DNA from: Leishmania mexicana MHOM/GT/2001/U1103
Lineage: Eukaryota > Euglenozoa > Kinetoplastea > Trypanosomatida > Trypanosomatidae
Assembly (NCBI RefSeq): GCF_000234665.1
Contig: NC_018321.1
Span: forward strand, 38,594-102,593
Reading direction: 5' to 3'
DNA length: 64,000 nt
The notes under the pieces are model-generated. The model had not been told where the DNA came from. It saw only the letters and a program-made list of their open reading frames with translations, and searched no databases. Both the position numbers and the translations under genes were made by a program. Numbering within the stretch: position 1 is the first letter of the stretch; the number at the start of each line of letters is the position of its first letter. Of the stretch, positions 34,738 through 45,300 are shown in pieces.

Positions 34738-37700
34738 CTACGCCTCATCGGTCACATCCTCCGCCAACGGCTCCAGCAAGCTTGGGCGGCGGCGGCACCC
34801 TAGCTTCATCGGCATTCGCACAACGACCACCTCGCAAGACACGCTCGCACTCCGCGAATTGTGCGCCTCTGAAGGCCGCCGCGACGCCTGAGCTGTGAAG
34901 GGCACCACCTCATCATGGAACCCCGCGAAGCTCAAACTGCAGTGATCCTTTCCTACCAACGTCGCCAACGGTAAGAAACCACCCGAGACCGGTCGTCTCC
35001 AGAGACGCGACTCGCGCATCGCAGACGGTTCCGCAGAGGGCGGCACCGCTGTCAGCCCCGAATGCCGTGCCCTCGCGCCGTCTGCGACAAAGCTGCCCTC
35101 ACCCAGGAACGGGTTCAGCAATCCACTAGAGATAAAGTTCTGTATATCTCCTGACACCCCAGCCTCGTTGTTGCGCATCTGCTGGCGGGCCTGCAACACC
35201 GTCGTAATGCGAACCGCAAGACGGTTCACCAGCCCCTGGCAGTAGTCCTCCTCGCTCACAGCACAACTCCGCGGCGGCGCGCCAACGCCCCACTTGCTCA
35301 GCAGCGGCTGCAGCTCCCGCACGCGCTGCGCAACGGGGTACGGCGCAAAGCAGCTCACCAGCACGAAGGCAACGCCAGCAGCAGGGCCGTTCATCGTCCC
35401 CACAGACGACAGCAGCGCGCCTGCAGCGCTCGAGGCCGTCTCCGTCGCTGTCTCATCCGGCACGATCGCCTCGATCTCAGTGCGCAGCGCAGCGTGACGG
35501 CGGCCAGACACAGCGTTCAGCTGGAACATCTCCACCGCGAACGGCACGCCGCGCAGCCCCTGCGGCCCCATCGCCGTGTGCGCAATGCCCGCGCGCTCGT
35601 CGTTCGACAGCGCCCACCACGCCGCCTCCGTCGCGATAACCTGCCCGCCATTCGCAACAGCCTCCGTGCGCGCAGCCATGTTCGGCGTGTCACCGTAGTA
35701 GTCGTACCCCTTCGTCACCTCGTCGTACCGGATGTCGGCCAGCCCCGTGTGGATCCCCACGCGCACGCGCAGCCCGCACCACAGCGCAGCGTACTCCTCC
35801 TCGCTCAGCTGCGCAGTCGGCGGCACGTAGTCGTCCAGAGTGTCCACGCGCGCAAGCTCGAACTCGCGGTACGCGCTGTCCAGCGCCGCAGTACCCCAGT
35901 CGTGCCTCAGCAGCTTCGTCTGGATCTCGCACGCAAGGCTCACAGCGCTGTGCGCGCTCTTGCACGCGATCATGAACGAGTCGCCGATCGTCTTCACCTC
36001 GTAGCACCCGTACTTCTTCACCAGCTGCCGGATCACACGGTGGTGCGCAGCAATCGCCTCAGTCATCAGCTGCGGCAGCGCCGCCCACAGTGCAGTGCTG
36101 CTCTCGATGTCCGTGAAGACCAGCGTCACCGGCTCGTCACCGTCCTTCGGCGCGGCGTCGTTGTCGCGGCTGTCGATGCAGCAGTACAGAATCAGCGTGC
36201 AAGTTGTGATCAGCACCACACCACCCACGACGCAGCCAGCAATAACGCCGGCGCGTTGCGCAGGTGTCAGCGCATGCGACCCCAGGCGCGGGCTATACTC
36301 CATGGTAGGCGTCATTGGAGAGGAGAGCATCGGCACCGTCGGGTCCAGCATCCGCTGCACGGACAGCATCACGATGCCCTGAGCACCGTAGTTTTGGTGC
36401 ACACAGAGGCTCTCCGTTGGCGTCGTGGTGCAGCCCCACTGAAACCTGCCAAAGGACAAGCCGCTAGCTGCGACGACATGGGTACTGTATATTGTTTCCT
36501 TGAGCGCAGAAGAGTTCGCTTTGGCCGTATTCGAGAGAACTTGCAGCATGAACACCCCAGTCACAATGTCACGTAGGGCACCTGGCGTATAGTTCACAGG
36601 ATCCTCCATCGCCCCATGAAAGCTTAGGAGAAGAGGGTAAGCAGCATGCGCGCTCTCCGACGTGTCGCTCCAGAGCGGCAGGTTACTGAACGTGATCACG
36701 CGCGCCTGCACAGACGCCGGCTTCGACTTGAGGGCAGTGACAAGCGTGGGGTACTGAATCACCAAGTCATCGAAGACTATCACAACAATCGATGACTCCT
36801 CCTCAACCAGAAAGTCGACGATGTCAGCTACATCCGCAGCGGTCACGGCAAGCACGAAGTTGATCCGCCTGCGAACCAGCGCACTCCCAACAGTCTCCGT
36901 GGAGGGCACCGCAGTCACAATCGGATTCTTGTAGTTGAGCGTCGCAGCAGACTTGTACAGCACAGCGGTGATGTTCGCTAGCTCATCGCTGGGGTAGCCG
37001 TGCATGATCACATGTACGGTCGAGTCGATCGACGTCACGCCCCTCACAACCGAAAGCTTCGCGTACAGCACGAACATCTGCTGCTCAAGCGTTGGCATCA
37101 GATACACGTAGTTTCTTAACGGCTCTACTAGGTGTGGCCGAGGGTAGAGGGGGGAGGGCACCAAGTACTCACCAACGTTCACACCCCTCACTAGCGTGCC
37201 TGACAGCATGTGGACAACGTCCTCCTCGAGACGACTTTCCAGTAACGGCTGCGCACTGCGCTCTGTTACTACGAGAGACCCAAAGGTTACCTGGCGCTCC
37301 ATAAACTCGTTGTATTCGATGAAGGCATTTACCGCACGATGGAAACTCCGTGCAGCGTTCATGAGATCGGGGTAATCCACGTACACCAGCGTCAGGAAGT
37401 TCAGCGGCCGCGGGAGGGCGGCTCCATCGGAGTAACAGCTTTTCCCGGTGAAGCTGACGCCAGAGCGGTCAATAATGGTCCACACGGCTTCGTCGAGCCG
37501 CGAAAGGACCGCCGTGTACCCACCCTGGTTACAGTAGCACACAGCGCCCAGGAACTCGGCGATCAACGAGCACGGTCCGCCGTAGTCACCAAGAACAAAG
37601 TCCTCGCCTATGATGTAGCGCTGCTGAGCGAATATGTACTTTCGGTACGCCGTCCGATCCGCGATCCAGCTCTCCTCCTCAACCGTCTGCGCGATCAGCG

Positions 37701-38940
37701 AGCCAGAAATCCACCCAGCAATCATCAGCTGCGTTACGCACGGGTGCTCGTTGAAGAAGTTGTTCACGTATGCATCAGAGTCCGACGGCGGCGCCTCACG
37801 CACCCACGGGCCGTACTGCCGCACAGCCTTCGCCTCGTCGGCCCACAGGCTCGCGTCCACGCGGTCGGTCTTCACCATGTACTCCCCCATCTGTGCCCTG
37901 AAGACCTTCAGATGGATCGACGCAGGTTCCGTCAGCGGAAAGGATGTAGCGCTCGATATAATCTGCCCGTCTACAGGCGTCAGCTTCCCAGCCATCGCAA
38001 GGTCGTAGTACACCTGGAATGTCATCTGCTGCAGCGCAAAGCAGGTCATGATGTACGCCGACGACGTACGCGGGTCCGTCAGCACAGCCTGCAGGAGCCC
38101 CGCAACCTGCTCACCAGGTATTCCCCAGAGTATGATCACCTGCGGGTGCGTGTCCGCCATCGCGTCGAAGGCGTCCTTGTCAAAGCCAGTTTTCTTCGGC
38201 GAGTACGGCACGGAGTACACCGCCGGCGGGTCGAGCGAGAGAGACGTCATCACCTCCACAATGTGCTCGTGCTCGAAGCTGCCGAACCACTCGCCCGTCA
38301 GATACATGAACGCCGTGCGGCGAGCGCGGAATGTATTGGCTATGTGCTTTACCATTGCCATGATCTCCAGCCGCGGCTCCGCGCGCGTGAAGTACAAGTT
38401 CTCGTTCCACACACGCAAAGCACTAGACCCGGTGAACGGGCCCAGGAACATCAGCCCGCTGCTCTGAATCTCAGGGCTGCTCATCAAGGCACCAAGGTAC
38501 GTGTCAGAGTACGGCCCAATCACGCCAAGAAGCGACGGGTAGTCTTTGAGCGCCTTCTTCACGACCGCTACAATGTCCGACAGGTCTACCTTCGGGTCCG
38601 GTTCAATGATCCTGATGGGGCGGCCGCCAGCGGCGGTGTAGCTAGCCGCGTGCAGCGCGGAGTCGATGCCCAGCCACAGAGCCTTTGCATGATTCGCACT
38701 GTAATCACTCAACGAGTACATGGCGTTCAGCAGGTACACAGGCTCGTCCGACGAGATGTGGGCACCCTCAGCCCACGCCGTAGGCGCCGTGGATACGGCG
38801 AGCGTCAGTGCGCCGACAATCAGCAAAGTTCCAGCCAGGAGTCGCGAGCATCGGTACGCATGTCGCTGCTTCACACAGCCGGCCACGCCACCTGCGCCGC
38901 ACCAGCAAGCGCGGCGCGGATGGGTCGTGTCTGCGTACAT
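34738..38940 (-). CDS. Receptor-type adenylate cyclase AC4
   Basis: Predicted 1400-aa receptor cyclase. Signal/anchor at 34-57, two-lobed ectodomain, membrane span about 897-921, metal Asp 944, second Asp 987 with Lys 983, and Asp/Asn/Arg of the YDYYGD and NMAAR motifs. It shares the MYADTTHPRR N-terminus with AC5 and AC6. It is identical to AC6 over most of the ectodomain but carries different sequence in two blocks, one after the motif DYGGPC and one before FQWGC. The tail and 3' UTR are those of AC3. The start is the first ATG after the splice acceptor at 39069; upstream in-frame sequence has no ATG. Confidence 0.95.
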   Translation of the reverse strand: MYADTTHPRRACWCGAGGVAGCVKQRHAYRCSRLLAGTLLIVGALTLAVSTAPTAWAEGAHISSDEPVYLLNAMYSLSDYSANHAKALWLGIDSALHAASYTAAGGRPIRIIEPDPKVDLSDIVAVVKKALKDYPSLLGVIGPYSDTYLGALMSSPEIQSSGLMFLGPFTGSSALRVWNENLYFTRAEPRLEIMAMVKHIANTFRARRTAFMYLTGEWFGSFEHEHIVEVMTSLSLDPPAVYSVPYSPKKTGFDKDAFDAMADTHPQVIILWGIPGEQVAGLLQAVLTDPRTSSAYIMTCFALQQMTFQVYYDLAMAGKLTPVDGQIISSATSFPLTEPASIHLKVFRAQMGEYMVKTDRVDASLWADEAKAVRQYGPWVREAPPSDSDAYVNNFFNEHPCVTQLMIAGWISGSLIAQTVEEESWIADRTAYRKYIFAQQRYIIGEDFVLGDYGGPCSLIAEFLGAVCYCNQGGYTAVLSRLDEAVWTIIDRSGVSFTGKSCYSDGAALPRPLNFLTLVYVDYPDLMNAARSFHRAVNAFIEYNEFMERQVTFGSLVVTERSAQPLLESRLEEDVVHMLSGTLVRGVNVGEYLVPSPLYPRPHLVEPLRNYVYLMPTLEQQMFVLYAKLSVVRGVTSIDSTVHVIMHGYPSDELANITAVLYKSAATLNYKNPIVTAVPSTETVGSALVRRRINFVLAVTAADVADIVDFLVEEESSIVVIVFDDLVIQYPTLVTALKSKPASVQARVITFSNLPLWSDTSESAHAAYPLLLSFHGAMEDPVNYTPGALRDIVTGVFMLQVLSNTAKANSSALKETIYSTHVVAASGLSFGRFQWGCTTTPTESLCVHQNYGAQGIVMLSVQRMLDPTVPMLSSPMTPTMEYSPRLGSHALTPAQRAGVIAGCVVGGVVLITTCTLILYCCIDSRDNDAAPKDGDEPVTLVFTDIESSTALWAALPQLMTEAIAAHHRVIRQLVKKYGCYEVKTIGDSFMIACKSAHSAVSLACEIQTKLLRHDWGTAALDSAYREFELARVDTLDDYVPPTAQLSEEEYAALWCGLRVRVGIHTGLADIRYDEVTKGYDYYGDTPNMAARTEAVANGGQVIATEAAWWALSNDERAGIAHTAMGPQGLRGVPFAVEMFQLNAVSGRRHAALRTEIEAIVPDETATETASSAAGALLSSVGTMNGPAAGVAFVLVSCFAPYPVAQRVRELQPLLSKWGVGAPPRSCAVSEEDYCQGLVNRLAVRITTVLQARQQMRNNEAGVSGDIQNFISSGLLNPFLGEGSFVADGARARHSGLTAVPPSAEPSAMRESRLWRRPVSGGFLPLATLVGKDHCSLSFAGFHDEVVPFTAQASRRPSEAHNSRSASVSCEVVVVRMPMKLGCRRRPSLLEPLAEDVTDEA

Positions 38941-39068
38941 TGTATGGTGCGGCGAGCCGCGACAGTAGTTCGCAAAGAGGAGGCAGTGGGAGCGTCTGAC
39001 AGTCCGGCAAAGAGCGGGAGGGAGCGGGAGGACCGACCCGGATGAGGGCGGCGGGGAGGCGAGAGGCA

Positions 39069-39090
39069 CTGGTCAACAGCAAGAAAAGGA
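39069..39090 (-). promoter_or_regulatory. Candidate trans-splice acceptor of AC4
   Basis: Minus strand: a short T/C tract (TTTTCTTGCTGTTG) then ACCAG, with the AG at complement 39069-39070. It gives a 5' UTR of about 128 nt without upstream ATG. The same site is conserved upstream of AC5 (40770) and AC6 (46448). Confidence 0.45.
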
Positions 39091-39911
39091 AGCGATGAAG
39101 GCCAATCGCCCACGCACGCAGAGGGTGAAGGCGAGGGAGAGCTGCGGACACGGGCGGGCCAGACCCGCAAGAGAGGCGGAGAGGGAAAACGGGGGAGGGC
39201 AGAGAGGGGGTGGCGAAACACCTCCTCAGCAGCCAACACCAGACAAGCGACAGCTGAAAGGAAGCGGAAAGGAATACACGAGGGTCGGTCTCGGACTTGT
39301 CCGGGTGCGTGCGCTCCCTTGCAGTCGTTGTGCTGAACACAAGGGAATACTCCCTGCTCCCTCGCCACCGCGTGAAGAGAGAGAAGAAAGCGGGGGAGGG
39401 ACGGCAAAGGGGAAGGAGTTGCAAGGAGGCCATCGGCGAGTCGCCACATCCGTCTCCATCGATCCGCCCTCCGGGCGTGTGTGCGCGGTCAGGCCGACTA
39501 CACCGAGGCCATGCCGGCAGGGGCCGAGCGCGTCGGCCATACAAGAGCACACACACGCACATACGCCTGTGCGTGCGCACGGGCGGGGGTGCGGCGCTAC
39601 ACGTCCTTCCAGCGTACGGTGCCACCGGGTGCGGACATGCAGGGGGCCCCCGGGGGGGGGGGGCGAGAGCTACATTCTGGGCGCACGGACAGCAGACATA
39701 ACGAGAGACAAGGGGCCGTGCGGTCACCGTCGCCCATCCGCAGCCGGAACGGAAATGAGAAGGAGCACTCACGGGCAGAGCAAAGAGCGCGCCGCCACCG
39801 GGCATCGGGGGAGCGGCCCCATCGTCCCCCCGATGCCGTCGCACCGCCGTGTCCCGAGGAATGCGTGCGGGCGTGAGTGCATGGCGTACACAAAGGAAGG
39901 AATAAGGATGG
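39070..39911. repeat. Cyclase upstream repeat, copy 1 (AC4), cut by gap
   Basis: Matches 40771-41612 and 46449-47290. It is C/T-rich on the transcribed strand with a CG/GC-rich core. Only a G/C difference is seen, three bases from the gap edge, where sequence quality may be low. Confidence 0.95.
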
Positions 39912-40011
39912 NNNNNNNNNNNNNNNNNNNNNNNNNNNNNNNNNNNNNNNNNNNNNNNNNNNNNNNNNNNNNNNNNNNNNNNNNNNNNNNNNNNNNNNNN
40001 NNNNNNNNNNN
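39912..40011. other. Assembly gap (100 N) between AC4 upstream DNA and AC5 fragment
   Basis: The left edge is in cyclase upstream DNA and the right edge is at codon 210 of a cyclase. The ~1.6 kb to the left (38310-39911) and the ~1.6 kb to the right (40012-41613) appear the same but for one base, so the two contigs may actually overlap. Confidence 0.9.
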
Positions 40012-40641
40012 CGCCGTGCGGCGAGCGCGGAATGTATTGGCTATGTGCTTTACCATTGCCATGATCTCCAGCCGCGGCTCCGCGCGCGTGAAGTACAAGT
40101 TCTCGTTCCACACACGCAAAGCACTAGACCCGGTGAACGGGCCCAGGAACATCAGCCCGCTGCTCTGAATCTCAGGGCTGCTCATCAAGGCACCAAGGTA
40201 CGTGTCAGAGTACGGCCCAATCACGCCAAGAAGCGACGGGTAGTCTTTGAGCGCCTTCTTCACGACCGCTACAATGTCCGACAGGTCTACCTTCGGGTCC
40301 GGTTCAATGATCCTGATGGGGCGGCCGCCAGCGGCGGTGTAGCTAGCCGCGTGCAGCGCGGAGTCGATGCCCAGCCACAGAGCCTTTGCATGATTCGCAC
40401 TGTAATCACTCAACGAGTACATGGCGTTCAGCAGGTACACAGGCTCGTCCGACGAGATGTGGGCACCCTCAGCCCACGCCGTAGGCGCCGTGGATACGGC
40501 GAGCGTCAGTGCGCCGACAATCAGCAAAGTTCCAGCCAGGAGTCGCGAGCATCGGTACGCATGTCGCTGCTTCACACAGCCGGCCACGCCACCTGCGCCG
40601 CACCAGCAAGCGCGGCGCGGATGGGTCGTGTCTGCGTACAT
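40012..40641 (-). CDS. Receptor-type adenylate cyclase AC5, first 210 codons only (truncated by gap)
   Basis: Encodes the N-terminus (MYADTTHPRR, signal/anchor at 34-57) and the first part of the receptor domain, identical to AC4 and AC6, ending at FRARRTA where the gap begins. It has no frameshift or stop. It is either the 5' end of a real further gene whose remainder is unsequenced, or the 5' end of AC4 shown twice because of an unjoined contig overlap. Sequence alone cannot decide, because true paralogs here are also identical. Confidence 0.8.
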
Positions 40642-40770
40642 TGTATGGTGCGGCGAGCCGCGACAGTAGTTCGCAAAGAGGAGGCAGTGGGAGCGTCTGA
40701 CAGTCCGGCAAAGAGCGGGAGGGAGCGGGAGGACCGACCCGGATGAGGGCGGCGGGGAGGCGAGAGGCAC

Positions 40771-41750
40771 TGGTCAACAGCAAGAAAAGGAAGCGATGAA
40801 GGCCAATCGCCCACGCACGCAGAGGGTGAAGGCGAGGGAGAGCTGCGGACACGGGCGGGCCAGACCCGCAAGAGAGGCGGAGAGGGAAAACGGGGGAGGG
40901 CAGAGAGGGGGTGGCGAAACACCTCCTCAGCAGCCAACACCAGACAAGCGACAGCTGAAAGGAAGCGGAAAGGAATACACGAGGGTCGGTCTCGGACTTG
41001 TCCGGGTGCGTGCGCTCCCTTGCAGTCGTTGTGCTGAACACAAGGGAATACTCCCTGCTCCCTCGCCACCGCGTGAAGAGAGAGAAGAAAGCGGGGGAGG
41101 GACGGCAAAGGGGAAGGAGTTGCAAGGAGGCCATCGGCGAGTCGCCACATCCGTCTCCATCGATCCGCCCTCCGGGCGTGTGTGCGCGGTCAGGCCGACT
41201 ACACCGAGGCCATGCCGGCAGGGGCCGAGCGCGTCGGCCATACAAGAGCACACACACGCACATACGCCTGTGCGTGCGCACGGGCGGGGGTGCGGCGCTA
41301 CACGTCCTTCCAGCGTACGGTGCCACCGGGTGCGGACATGCAGGGGGCCCCCGGGGGGGGGGGGCGAGAGCTACATTCTGGGCGCACGGACAGCAGACAT
41401 AACGAGAGACAAGGGGCCGTGCGGTCACCGTCGCCCATCCGCAGCCGGAACGGAAATGAGAAGGAGCACTCACGGGCAGAGCAAAGAGCGCGCCGCCACC
41501 GGGCATCGGGGGAGCGGCCCCATCGTCCCCCCGATGCCGTCGCACCGCCGTGTCCCGAGGAATGCGTGCGGGCGTGAGTGCATGGCGTACACAAAGGAAG
41601 GAATAAGCATGGTGTCCGCAGCGACCCGTGCCCGCTCGCGTGGCGGCGTCGAGCAGGAGATCAGGCGCGTGGGTCCCGAGAGTCAGCGAGCGAGCGAGAG
41701 TTGGTCGCCAGCACCCCCTCTCCAAGGCGCGCCGTCAGCGTCACCATACA
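40771..41750. repeat. Cyclase upstream repeat, copy 2 (AC5)
   Basis: Matches the regions upstream of AC4 and AC6. Its distal ~700 bp (from about 41038) also recurs at 56416-57127. It ends at the motif TCACCATACA, after which unique AC6 3'-flank sequence starts. Confidence 0.95.
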
Positions 41751-42326
41751 AGCAAGAGAAAAAAGCGAAAACGAAAGAATTCGCAGCTGCCATCGTCGGG
41801 CAGAGAGACAACGACGAGCGACACACTCGAGCCTCCACTGCGTCGTCCCGACCACGGCTGCTGCGTAGCACATGCAAGCAGACAGACACATCGACATACA
41901 TAGAGAGAGATATGTGCATGCACACACGAACACATATATATTTACATGCGTCCATACATGGGCTCCGGTAGAGGCACATATACCTATGTGAGTCTAATAT
42001 ATATATATATACAGACGGAGAGAGATCCATTCAACCGCGCACGTCGGCACGCGCATGCACCGAACCCAGGCGCATGCGTACACACGCGCCACTTCTGACC
42101 TCCACGTACCAGAAGAAACAGACAGTGGACAATATCGTATGCGCCTCCTCAGAGCTGCGCCGCTCTACAGTATGGAACGACGAGCTACCGCAGGAAGACT
42201 GCTGTCAGCTGCTGTGGCGGCGGAGATGACACACGTCCTAGGCAGACCCCCAACGGCGTCGAAGGCCTAGCCACAAACAGCACCAGATCATCCCCTCACC
42301 GGTCAGAGAGCACCGCAGGGCTCTCC
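41751..42326. other. AC6 3' UTR / intergenic region
   Basis: Unique sequence, A-rich in part, with an AT dinucleotide run at 41997-42011. It is unrelated to the 382-bp 3' UTR block found after AC2-AC4, so AC6 has its own 3' end. No gene is seen. Confidence 0.7.
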
Positions 42327-45300
42327 TCAATGCTTGTCGCACACATTAAAAGCAGCAGGTCGCTCAGGGGGTTTGCGGAACACAAGCTGCCCACGCATCG
42401 CAGACGGTTCCGCAGAGGGCGGCACCGCTGTCAGCCCCGAATGCCGTGCCCTCGCGCCGTCTGCGACAAAGCTGCCCTCACCCAGGAACGGGTTCAGCAA
42501 TCCACTAGAGATAAAGTTCTGTATATCTCCTGACACCCCAGCCTCGTTGTTGCGCATCTGCTGGCGGGCCTGCAACACCGTCGTAATGCGAACCGCAAGA
42601 CGGTTCACCAGCCCCTGGCAGTAGTCCTCCTCGCTCACAGCACAACTCCGCGGCGGCGCGCCAACGCCCCACTTGCTCAGCAGCGGCTGCAGCTCCCGCA
42701 CGCGCTGCGCAACGGGGTACGGCGCAAAGCAGCTCACCAGCACGAAGGCAACGCCAGCAGCAGGGCCGTTCATCGTCCCCACAGACGACAGCAGCGCGCC
42801 TGCAGCGCTCGAGGCCGTCTCCGTCGCTGTCTCATCCGGCACGATCGCCTCGATCTCAGTGCGCAGCGCAGCGTGACGGCGGCCAGACACAGCGTTCAGC
42901 TGGAACATCTCCACCGCGAACGGCACGCCGCGCAGCCCCTGCGGCCCCATCGCCGTGTGCGCAATGCCCGCGCGCTCGTCGTTCGACAGCGCCCACCACG
43001 CCGCCTCCGTCGCGATAACCTGCCCGCCATTCGCAACAGCCTCCGTGCGCGCAGCCATGTTCGACGTGTCACCGTAGTAGTCGTACCCCTTCGTCACCTC
43101 GTCGTACCGGATGTCGGCCAGCCCCGTGTGGATCCCCACGCGCACGCGCAGCCCGCACCACAGCGCAGCGTACTCCTCCTCGCTCAGCTGCGCAGTCGGC
43201 GGCACGTAGTCGTCCAGAGTGTCCACGCGCGCAAGCTCGAACTCGCGGTACGCGCTGTCCAGCGCCGCAGTACCCCAGTCGTGCCTCAGCAGCTTCGTCT
43301 GGATCTCGCACGCAAGGCTCACAGCGCTGTGCGCGCTCTTGCACGCGATCATGAACGAGTCGCCGATCGTCTTCACCTCGTAGCACCCGTACTTCTTCAC
43401 CAGCTGCCGGATCACACGGTGGTGCGCAGCAATCGCCTCAGTCATCAGCTGCGGCAGCGCCGCCCACAGTGCAGTGCTGCTCTCGATGTCCGTGAAGACC
43501 AGCGTCACCGGCTCGTCACCGTCCTTCGGCGCGGCGTCGTTGTCGCGGCTGTCGATGCAGCAGCACAGAATCAGCGTGCAAGTTGTGATCAGCACCACAC
43601 CACCCACGACGCAGCCAGCAATAACGCCGGCGCGTTGCGCAGGTGTCAGCGCATGCGACCCCAGGCGCGGGCTATACTCCATGGTAGGCGTCATTGGAGA
43701 GGAGAGCATCGGCACCGTCGGGTCCAGCATCCGCTGCACGGACAGCATCACGATGCCCTGAGCACCGTAGTTTTGGTGCACACAGAGGCTCTCCGTTGGC
43801 GTCGTGGTGCAGCCCCACTGAAAAGCCCCAAAGGGTACGCCGCGAGTGGAGACAGAACCTTCACGGTAGATCATGCCTGTTAGTGAAGTGCTGTCAACGG
43901 TGTCCGTAAGCCTCCTCATCGTGGCACAAAAACTGCCAGTTATAACAGCGGCCAGGGATCCTGGAGTGTGTTGGGAAGGGTTAGGCAGCGCGGCGTGAAA
44001 CACAGTCAGCAGCGGAGAAGCAGCATGCGCGCTCTCCGACGTGTCGCTCCAGAGCGGCAGGTTACTGAACGTGATCACGCGCGCCTGCACAGACGCCGGC
44101 TTCGACTTGAGGGCAGTGACAAGCGTGGGGTACTGAATCACCAAGTCATCGAAGACTATCACAACAATCGATGACACCGCCTTCACCAGAAAGTCGACGA
44201 TGTCAGCTACATCCGCAGCGGTCACGGCAAGCACGAAGTTGATCCGCCTGCGAACCAGCGCACTCCCAACAGTCTCCGTGGAGGGCACCGCAGTCACAAT
44301 CGGATTCTTGTAGTTGAACGTCGCAGCAGACTTGTACAGCACAGCGGTGATGTTCGCTAGCTCATCGCTGGGGTAGCCGTGCATGATCACATGTACGGTC
44401 GAGTCGATCGACGTCACGCCCCTCACAACCGAAAGCTTCGCGTACAGCACGAACATCTGCTGCTCAAGCGTTGGCATCAGATACACGTAGTTTCTTAACG
44501 GCTCTACTAGGTGTGGCCGAGGGTAGAGGGGGGAGGGCACCAAGTACTCACCAACGTTCACACCCCTCGCTAGCGTGCCTAAGATGACGTCGGTGGTGTA
44601 CTTCGTCGTCAACGCATCGTGCAGCGCCTGTGGTGTCGTATCGGTCACGTTAAGTGTCGCCACGTTAGCGGTCGTCTCATTTGGCTCGATGTACTCGAAC
44701 AGTGCTGCTATGCTCTTGTTCACGTTCATCCCCACGTGTGCCAGCAACGGCTGCTGCTCAAAGATCAACGTCAGGAAGTTCAGCGGCCGCGGGAGGGTCG
44801 TTTCATCGGAGTAACATTGTTTCTGCGTGAAGCTGACGCCAGAGCGGTCAATAATGGTCCACACGGCTTCGTCGAGCCGCGAAAGGACCGCCGAGTGCCC
44901 ACCCTGGTTACAGTAGCACACAGCGCCCAGAAACTCGGCAAGACTGCCGCACGGGCCGCCGTAGTCACCAAGAACAAAGTCCTCGCCTATGATGTAGCGC
45001 TGCTGAGCGAATATGTACTTTCGGTACGCCGTCCGATCCGCGATCCAGCTCTCCTCCTCAACCGTCTGCGCGATCAGCGAGCCAGAAATCCACCCAGCAA
45101 TCATCAGCTGCGTTACGCACGGGTGCTCGTTGAAGAAGTTGTTCACGTATGCATCAGAGTCCGACGGCGGCGCCTCACGCACCCACGGGCCGTACTGCCG
45201 CACAGCCTTCGCCTCGTCGGCCCACAGGCTCGCGTCCACGCGGTCGGTCTTCACCATGTACTCCCCCATCTGTGCCCTGAAGACCTTCAGATGGATCGAC

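Noticed and set aside
37339..39045. Long plus-strand open frame (568 codons) antisense to AC4, with a 601-codon counterpart antisense to AC6
   Set aside because: It mirrors the cyclase coding strand, is rich in Arg/His/Val as expected for the reverse frame of GC-biased codons, and has no domain. It is a shadow frame.
40469..41725. 418-codon minus-strand open frame over the AC5 upstream region, seen again at 46147-47403
   Set aside because: Out of frame with the cyclase N-terminus, rich in Pro/Arg/Ser, and present only because the repeat is copied. No domain.
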